A stretch of 56,814 nt of DNA, taken from Acidimicrobiia bacterium (lineage in GTDB: Bacteria > Acidobacteriota > Vicinamibacteria > Vicinamibacterales > UBA2999). The translations under genes and the position numbers were made by a program. How positions within the stretch are numbered: position 1 is the stretch's first letter; every line of letters begins with the position of its first letter. Shown here in pieces: positions 51,456 through 56,814 of the stretch. The DNA is taken from assembly GCA_016871255.1 (NCBI GenBank), contig VFZH01000006.1:1-56814 (forward strand), in the 5' to 3' direction. The notes beneath the pieces were generated by a model. The model made no database searches. It saw only the letters and a program-made list of their open reading frames with translations, and had not been told where the DNA came from.

Positions 51456-52442
51456 TCATTCCACCCGCGCCGCGAAGACGTGCGCCCCGGCATCCTCCGG
51501 TCTGGCGTCCGGTGCGGCCTTCGCCCGGGCGAGCGCAGCGCGCACCTCTTCCCGCGCGTCGCGCTCAATGGCCGCCAGCCGTCCGGCGTCCATCCCGGCG
51601 GCCTGCAGCCACGCGCCCGCGCGGGCGATCGGGTCATTCGCCATCCAGCCGGCCAGGTCGGCACGGCGCCGGACGCCCACGTCGAGGTCCTCCGCAGGAC
51701 CGACGTGCCCTCTCCACCGGAAGGTTCTGCACTCAAGGAACACCGGCCCAACGGCACGCGCGTGCGCGACGGCCTGCACGGCGGCCGTGTGCACCGCGAG
51801 CACGTCGTTGCCGTCGACTTGGTCGCCCGGCACACCCAGGGCACGCGCGGTGTCGACGATGGCCTCCGCCGCCCGGCGTTCGGACAGCGACAGGTGGCTG
51901 GCATAGAGGTTGTTCTCGCAGACGAACACGACGGGCAGCTTCCAGAGCGCGGCGAGGTTCACCGATTCGTGATAGTGGCCCTCCTCGGTTGCGCCGTCAC
52001 CGAAGAAGCTCACGGACACGCGATCCGTCTTCAGGCGTCGCGTCGCGAGGGCGGCGCCGACAGCCAGCGGGATCGTGGCGGCCACGAGAGGCACGGTGCC
52101 GAGGATGCCGACCTCCGGGGCGAACAGGTGCATCGATCCGCCCCGTCCGCCGCTGCAGCCGCTCGGCTTGCCGAGGATCTCGGCCAGCAGCCCCGTCAGA
52201 TCCCCGCCCTTCGCGAGATAGTGACCGTGCGACCGGTGCCCGCCCCAGACGTAGTCGTCGCGCCTGAGAGCGGCGCAGATGCCGGCGGGAATCGCCTCCT
52301 GCCCGATGCAGAGGTGGCAGGGGCAGAGCACCTCGCCCCGCTCGACCAGATCCGCGATGCATTCTTCCACGCGACGGATACGCAGCATGGACGCGTAGAG
52401 GCCCTCGACGAACGGAACGGAGGGAATCACGCGTGCGGGCAC
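51456..52442 (-). CDS. TPP-dependent dehydrogenase E1 component, alpha subunit
   Basis: 328 residues. The TPP/Mg site is GDGATEEGHYHESVN (GDG 148-150, N162). HLCIGQEAIPAGI and HRSHGHYLAKGGD are the conserved N-terminal stretches and GGRGGSMHLF the phosphorylation-loop region. It pairs with the following E1beta gene. A damaged paralog with the same opening is at 27181-27825 beside heptose genes. GTG 52442 is the first usable start, giving a short extension before the usual LYASMLRIRR. Confidence 0.88.
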   Translation of the reverse strand: MPARVIPSVPFVEGLYASMLRIRRVEECIADLVERGEVLCPCHLCIGQEAIPAGICAALRRDDYVWGGHRSHGHYLAKGGDLTGLLAEILGKPSGCSGGRGGSMHLFAPEVGILGTVPLVAATIPLAVGAALATRRLKTDRVSVSFFGDGATEEGHYHESVNLAALWKLPVVFVCENNLYASHLSLSERRAAEAIVDTARALGVPGDQVDGNDVLAVHTAAVQAVAHARAVGPVFLECRTFRWRGHVGPAEDLDVGVRRRADLAGWMANDPIARAGAWLQAAGMDAGRLAAIERDAREEVRAALARAKAAPDARPEDAGAHVFAARVE

Positions 52443-52454
52443 CGGCCAGGCATG

Positions 52455-53405
52455 TCAGCGAGGGGCGTGGGCGGACCGGGGCGGCAGCGCCGCGTCCTCC
52501 ACCAGTCCCGAGAAGTCTATCCGTTCGTCGAGCGCGGCCAGGTTCTCGCGAAGCTGCGCCACGCTCTTGATCCCGACGACTGCCGCGGACACGAGGCCGG
52601 ACCCGAGCACCCACTGCAGCGCGGCCTGGGCGGGACGGAGACCTGCGGCGGAGGCGCGATGGCCGAGATGTTCGAGCAGGCGCTCCTCCGCAACGGACAG
52701 CGGCGGCAGCCGGCTGCGCCGATCGGTCGGGTCGAATCGCGTGGCGCGCGAGTAGCGCCCGCCGAGCAGACCCCGGGCCAGACAGCCGTAGGCAACGGTG
52801 AGGAGCCCGCGGTGGCGCGCGTCTTCCAGGGCAGGCACCGCCCGCCGGTCGAACAGGCTGAACGGCAGCTGCACGGCCGCGACCGGTGCCCGGGCCAGGG
52901 CCGCCGTCACCTCTGCCGATGAGAAGTTCGAGCAGCGGATCCAGCCGATCTTGCCGGCCTCGACACACCGCAGGAGCGCCGCCATCGTCTCTTCGACCGG
53001 CGTCCGTCCATCCGGCCAGTGTACGAAGTAGAGCGGAATCCGTTCGAGCTTCAGCCGCCGGAGGCTGCCTTCGACTGCGTCCGCGATCGCTGCCGCGCTG
53101 TTGTCACGCCGCGTCTCGGCGCGTCGGCTGGTGCCGGCCCAGCGCCACCGGACGCCACCCTTGGTCGCCACCACCACCTGGTGGCGCCTGGTGTCCAGCG
53201 CCTCCGCCAGCCGCTCTTCGGACAGCCCGAGTCCGTAGACATCCGCGGTATCGAACAGCGTCACGCCGGCGTCGACGGCCTCGCGGACGGCTGCCCGGAT
53301 ACCGGACACATCGACAGGCCCCCAGTCGGTGCCCCCCAGCGGTTCGCACCCGAATCCGATCCGCGAGACCAGGGGTCCGTCAGATCCGAGTCGAACGTAC
53401 TCCAT
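52455..53405 (-). CDS. Aldo/keto reductase
   Basis: 316 residues, (beta/alpha)8 barrel. The catalytic tetrad is D52, Y57 (FDTADVYG), K82 (ATKGG) and H129 (YFVHWPD). NADPH-binding features are in the C-terminal part (SAAVVGIKSVAQLREN). It probably reduces a sugar aldehyde or keto group given the polysaccharide context; this is inference. Its start overlaps the 3' end of the sugar transferase gene by 26 bp, a large overlap that supports co-transcription. Confidence 0.9.
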   Translation of the reverse strand: MEYVRLGSDGPLVSRIGFGCEPLGGTDWGPVDVSGIRAAVREAVDAGVTLFDTADVYGLGLSEERLAEALDTRRHQVVVATKGGVRWRWAGTSRRAETRRDNSAAAIADAVEGSLRRLKLERIPLYFVHWPDGRTPVEETMAALLRCVEAGKIGWIRCSNFSSAEVTAALARAPVAAVQLPFSLFDRRAVPALEDARHRGLLTVAYGCLARGLLGGRYSRATRFDPTDRRSRLPPLSVAEERLLEHLGHRASAAGLRPAQAALQWVLGSGLVSAAVVGIKSVAQLRENLAALDERIDFSGLVEDAALPPRSAHAPR

Positions 53406-53994
53406 GGCCTCGGGACAGCATCGCCTGGACGGTGCGCGCCAGGATCTTGAGATCGACCGCGAACGACGACTCTCGGACGTACTTCAGCCGGAGCTCGTTT
53501 TTCTGCGCGAGCACGGACCGGCGGTACACCTCGTCGACGTCCTCGGCGCCGACCACCGACGCCAGGTCGATGAAGCGCAGCGACGCGTAGTCGGTGATGC
53601 CCGGGCGAACGGAGAGGATGGCGCGTTCGCGGTCGCCGTACAGTCGCGTGTACTCTTCCACCTCCGGCCTGGGCCCGACGAGGCTCATCTCGCCGCGGAC
53701 GACGTTGATCAGCTGTGGCAGCTCGTCGAGCTTGTATCGGCGGAGCACCCGCCCGAGGCGCGTCACGCGCGGGTCGTCGAGGCCGGTGGTGGTGCCCCCG
53801 AGGCGCTCGGCGTCCGCCACCATCGTCCGGAACTTCAGCATGTCGAAGGGCCGGCCGTGCCGCCCCGTCCGCCGGCCTCGATACAGGATCGGGCCCGGCG
53901 AGTCGACGCGGACGGCGGCAGCCACCGCCAGCAGCACGGGCCCGAGCGCGCAGAGCAGCGCGGTCGCCACGGCCAGGTCGAAGGCGCGCTTCAT
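53380..53994 (-). CDS. Initiating phosphoglycosyltransferase (bacterial sugar transferase family)
   Basis: 204 residues, PglC-like minimal form. One N-terminal membrane helix (DLAVATALLCALGPVLLAVAAA) is followed by the catalytic domain: KFRTM, DELPQLINVVRGEMSLVGPRPE and RPGIT. It moves a sugar phosphate from a UDP-sugar onto polyprenyl phosphate, starting a repeat unit at the inner membrane. It overlaps the FlaA1-like gene by ATGA, fitting production of the sugar and its loading as one unit. Confidence 0.93.
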   Translation of the reverse strand: MKRAFDLAVATALLCALGPVLLAVAAAVRVDSPGPILYRGRRTGRHGRPFDMLKFRTMVADAERLGGTTTGLDDPRVTRLGRVLRRYKLDELPQLINVVRGEMSLVGPRPEVEEYTRLYGDRERAILSVRPGITDYASLRFIDLASVVGAEDVDEVYRRSVLAQKNELRLKYVRESSFAVDLKILARTVQAMLSRGHGVRSTRI

Positions 53995-55862
53995 GCGGAC
54001 CTCTGGGATGCCGGGGTGCGGGACACGAACCCTGGCACGATCTCGTGCAGACGGGCCAGCACCTCGGAGACACGGCCGGCGGCGGCGGCGTCTTCGAGCG
54101 ACGCGACGGCCTGGAGCAGGCCGCCCGCGCGCACCGCCGCGCGCCGGGACGACACGCGGCGGACCTTGGGCACACCCGACGGCGCCGCGTCCTCATCGTC
54201 ACCGACCAGCTCCTCGGAGAGCTTTTCGCCCGGCCTGGGCCCGATGAACTGGATGGGTATCTCGACCTCCGGAATGTAGCCGGACAGGCGGATCAGGTCG
54301 CGCGCCAGGTCCAGCAGATTCACCGGCCCGCCCATGTCGAGCACGTACACCGACCCACCGCCCTGGTGCGTCGCCGCCTGCAGCACGAGCTGGACGGCTT
54401 CGGAGATCAGCATGAAGTAGCGCTGCATGTCCGGGTGCGTGACGGTCACGGGACCACCGGCGGCGATCTGATCGAGAAAGAGCGGCACGACGCTCCCGTT
54501 GCTCGCGAGCACGTTGCCGAAGCGGACCGCGCTGAAGTCGGTGCGACCGCCGGCCCCGGCCATGGCCTGCGTGGTCAGTTCGGCCACGCGCTTCGTCGCT
54601 CCCATGATGCTCGTGGGGTTCACGGCCTTGTCGGTCGAGATCAGGACGAACCGCGACGCTCCGTGCCGCTGCGCGGCCTCCGCCACGAGCCGCGTCCCCC
54701 GGACGTTGTTCTTGACGGCCTCGCAGGCGTTCGCCTCCATGAGCGGCACGTGCTTGTGGGCGGCCGCGTGGAACACGACGTCCGGACGGTACTCGGACAT
54801 CAGGGCCTCGATGCGCGCCTGGTCGGTCACGTCGGCGATTGCGCCGACGAGGGGGACCGCCGGGTGCGTACGCGCGAGGGAGTTGAGCAGATCGAACAGC
54901 GCGTTTTCGTAGCGGTCGAGAACCACGAGACGCGAGGGCATGAACGCGGCGGCCTGGCGGCAGATCTCCGAGCCGATGGACCCCCCGGCGCCGGTGACGA
55001 GCACCCGGCGCCCGGCGAGCAGCTCTCGCACGGGCGCGGGGTCGAGCTCCACGGGGTCGCGCTGGAGCAGATCCTGCACCTCCAGCGGGCGGATCTGGCC
55101 GACGTCGACGGGTCGGCCGAGAAAGTGGCCCAGCCCTGGCAGCGTGGTGATGCGGACCTTGGAGTGCTCCAGCGCCCGGACGATGGCCCGCAGCTCCTGC
55201 GGCGACGCCGTCGGCACGGCGATCAGCACCTCGTCGGCGTTGACCTGCTGCAGGATGGCCTTCGCCTCGGCGCGTCCGCCAAGGACCGGCAGGCCGTGAA
55301 TGGTGCGCCCGTACTTCGACGAGTCGTCGTCCAGAAAGCCGACAGGCTGTGCGCCGTAGGCCGGGTTCTGGCGCATGTCGCGGACGATCAGCTCGCCGGC
55401 GTCACCGGCCCCGAACACCAGCACCCGACGCCCCTGCCGGCTCTGCGCCAGCTCGCGGTAGATGCGGTGCGACAGCCGCACACCCGTCAGCAGGCACACC
55501 AGCAGGATGCTGTCGATCATCAGAATCGACTTCGGGAACGGCCGCGGAACGCCCAGCGCCAGGTGCAGCGCGAAGTACAGCAGGCTGCTCAGCAGCACCG
55601 CGAGCAGGATGTTCCGCAGGTCGTAGATGCTGGTGTAGCGCCACAGGCCCTGGAACAGCCGGAAGGGGATAAAGAGCGCAACCCGGCACGCGACCAGGAG
55701 CGGAATCGTCTGGAAGAAGTAGCCGACGTACTCCTCGGGAATCTCCCCGTCGAACCGCAGCCACGCGGCCGCCGCAGCCGACGCCACGATGAGCATGGCG
55801 TGGACCACCACGGCGATCAGGCGGCGGAACCGGATGACCGGCGGCACGCGTTCGCCGATCAT
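53991..55862 (-). CDS. FlaA1/CapD-family membrane nucleotide-sugar dehydratase/epimerase
   Basis: 623 residues. Four N-terminal membrane helices (about 8-140) precede a first Rossmann domain (RVLVFGAGDAGELI). The SDR catalytic domain has VTGAGGSIGSEICRQ, AAAHKHVPLME, STDKAVNPTSIMGATKR and RFGNVLASNGSV. The SMxxxK arrangement is typical of the WbpM/FlaA1 4,6-dehydratase group, which makes UDP-4-keto-6-deoxy sugars such as bacillosamine precursors. The product would feed the adjacent sugar transferase. ATG 55862 overlaps the GT2 stop. Confidence 0.93.
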   Translation of the reverse strand: MIGERVPPVIRFRRLIAVVVHAMLIVASAAAAAWLRFDGEIPEEYVGYFFQTIPLLVACRVALFIPFRLFQGLWRYTSIYDLRNILLAVLLSSLLYFALHLALGVPRPFPKSILMIDSILLVCLLTGVRLSHRIYRELAQSRQGRRVLVFGAGDAGELIVRDMRQNPAYGAQPVGFLDDDSSKYGRTIHGLPVLGGRAEAKAILQQVNADEVLIAVPTASPQELRAIVRALEHSKVRITTLPGLGHFLGRPVDVGQIRPLEVQDLLQRDPVELDPAPVRELLAGRRVLVTGAGGSIGSEICRQAAAFMPSRLVVLDRYENALFDLLNSLARTHPAVPLVGAIADVTDQARIEALMSEYRPDVVFHAAAHKHVPLMEANACEAVKNNVRGTRLVAEAAQRHGASRFVLISTDKAVNPTSIMGATKRVAELTTQAMAGAGGRTDFSAVRFGNVLASNGSVVPLFLDQIAAGGPVTVTHPDMQRYFMLISEAVQLVLQAATHQGGGSVYVLDMGGPVNLLDLARDLIRLSGYIPEVEIPIQFIGPRPGEKLSEELVGDDEDAAPSGVPKVRRVSSRRAAVRAGGLLQAVASLEDAAAAGRVSEVLARLHEIVPGFVSRTPASQRSA

Positions 55863-56740
55863 CCCGCGGCCTCCGCGCCGTACAGGTGCGGCAGCCGGAG
55901 CCGCCGCCGCAGGCCCACCATGCTGCGGTACGGAGGGAACAACGACATGGCGGCGTGCAGCCGCCGCAACCCCGTCGGCCGCACAAGCCGATCGTCCCGC
56001 CACAGCCAGTCCGCGTCCAGCAGGCTCATCGCGTGTTCCGCCATGCCATCGAACAGGCGCACGACTTCGCGGCACTCCCGCAGGAACCCCGGATCGTCGC
56101 TGGCCGCCCGCGGGTGGGGCTGGTGCACGAGACACACCGAATCGCTGATGTCCACGACCGGGATCCCCCGCCGCTTCATCTCGTAGACCGCCCAGCCGTC
56201 CGTGCCGTACCGTCCCATCGGCAGGGGCGGCGGGCGAAACGGCAGCCGCCGCGGATGCGCCCAGAGATCGACGTACTGATGTCCGGCCCGCTGGCCCTCC
56301 GCGCGCACGGCCCGGTGGACGCGTGCGAACCAGTCAGGGGCGTCGAAATCCACCTGCAGCGGCCGGCGCAGGTCGTGCCGTCCCGCAGCCAGGAAGTAGT
56401 CGCCGCCGTCGAAGGCCCCCGCCGCCGCCTCGATCACGGCCGTGAAGTCCGGCGGCACCAGCACGTCGGCGGTCGAACACACCACGATGTCGCCCCTCGC
56501 ATGTGCGATCCCCTGCTCCACGAACGAGTCGAACAGAGGCACCCCCGAGGCGGCTCGCCGCACGCCGTCGACCACGCGCACGCCGAGTCCCGATACCGCC
56601 TGCCGGGTCGTGCCCTCTTCGTCCTCCGCGAGGATCACCTCGCACGCGGGCGTCGTGGCCAGCCAGGACCGGACGGTGTTGAGCTGGAGTTGCGCGGTCT
56701 CGCCGCGGAACGGGCGCATCGGGGCGAAGATCGTAATCAC
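55859..56740 (-). CDS. GT2-like glycosyltransferase
   Basis: 293 residues. A GT-A-like start (ITIFAPMRPFRGETAQLQLNTVRSWL) is followed by ARGDIVVCSTADVLVPPDF, where STAD may serve as the metal-binding acidic motif. The C-terminal third contains WDRLLR-like Arg-rich helices. No membrane segment is seen. The acceptor is unknown. GTG 56740 overlaps the stop of the upstream gene by GTGA. It is part of the same polysaccharide transcript. Confidence 0.75.
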   Translation of the reverse strand: MITIFAPMRPFRGETAQLQLNTVRSWLATTPACEVILAEDEEGTTRQAVSGLGVRVVDGVRRAASGVPLFDSFVEQGIAHARGDIVVCSTADVLVPPDFTAVIEAAAGAFDGGDYFLAAGRHDLRRPLQVDFDAPDWFARVHRAVRAEGQRAGHQYVDLWAHPRRLPFRPPPLPMGRYGTDGWAVYEMKRRGIPVVDISDSVCLVHQPHPRAASDDPGFLRECREVVRLFDGMAEHAMSLLDADWLWRDDRLVRPTGLRRLHAAMSLFPPYRSMVGLRRRLRLPHLYGAEAAG

Positions 56741-56814
56741 CGATCGGGCTCCCCAGACTCCGCAACCTCGTCGATCGCCCGATCGATCGCGTCGAGATCC
56801 GGCAGGCGGTCCTC
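56737..56814 (-). CDS. C-terminal end of an unidentified gene (cut by window edge)
   Basis: Only about 25 codons are visible (DRLPDLDAIDRAIDEVAESG then EPDR and stop). The GTGA overlap with the GT2 gene and acidic helical composition make it a credible coding end. The family cannot be assigned. Confidence 0.55.
   Translation of the reverse strand, partial: EDRLPDLDAIDRAIDEVAESGEPDR

Noticed and set aside
53715-56186. An 823-codon open frame on the plus strand
   Set aside because: Antisense to the FlaA1-like and sugar transferase genes; low-complexity His/Arg/Asp-rich translation without motifs.
1-56814. CRISPR array, tRNA, rRNA or prophage genes
   Set aside because: I looked for regularly spaced repeats, tRNA arms and integrase or phage structural genes and saw none; the small excisionase-like HTH gene has no integrase neighbour.

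Overview
The window is about 70% G+C and densely packed. GTG starts and 4-base ATGA/GTGA stop-start overlaps are very common. I infer a member of the Acidobacteriota, most likely a Vicinamibacteria-like lineage. The main marker is a secreted protein with the VWFA-related acidobacterial domain. Supporting this are a Tat-exported molybdenum hydroxylase, many secreted peptidases (M1, M28, S9) and dispersed GGCCGGCT-NN-AGCCGG palindromes. Taxonomy is inference; there is no rRNA in the window, and I found no tRNA, CRISPR array or complete insertion sequence.

Layout. 1-10.9 kb, minus strand: an alanine-type aminotransferase, an AI-2E family permease, a large membrane protein, a KBL-type PLP enzyme and an M1 peptidase in a tightly overlapped run, then nuoG and the start of a DsbD-like gene. 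11-19.3 kb, plus strand: the VWFA protein, an OmpA-type protein, a three-subunit Mo hydroxylase with a Cys-rich small protein and a DUF1326 protein, an SDR and a DUF4260 membrane protein. 19.3-19.85 kb: a terminal-inverted-repeat element that contains a 351-bp RNA-like insert. 19.85-24.5 kb, minus: a methyltransferase, an MTHFR-like protein and an S9 peptidase. 24.6-27.1 kb, plus: a beta-CASP metallo-hydrolase and an aminotransferase.

27.2-30.5 kb is a damaged surface-heptose locus. It holds a chimeric remnant of E1alpha/E1beta genes, a truncated B12-type radical SAM gene joined to a truncated heptose kinase gene, an intact gmhA and a gmhB remnant. 30.6-41.7 kb holds housekeeping and secreted genes: malQ (with a 78-bp perfect palindrome in frame), glnS, rmuC, an M28 peptidase, a DUF1015 protein, a PDZ protein, a GAF/PP2C phosphatase and a FabZ-like gene.

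41.8-48.2 kb is a signalling block. It has a PCYCGC protein, a hybrid histidine kinase, a FliA/WhiG-type sigma factor, a tiny stand-alone His-phosphoacceptor-like protein coupled to a small HTH protein, an NtrC-type activator and an Arg-rich Dabb protein. 48.2 kb to the end, minus strand, is an exopolysaccharide cluster with a GT2-like transferase, a FlaA1/CapD-like dehydratase, an initiating sugar transferase, an aldo/keto reductase, a TPP-dependent E1alpha/E1beta pair, a HAD protein and a frameshifted GT4.

The strongest leads are the RNA-like insert, whose empty site exists elsewhere in the window; the phosphoacceptor/HTH pair in the signalling block; the cluster of deletion scars in the heptose locus together with a second, intact E1 pair in the polysaccharide cluster; and the palindrome inside malQ.
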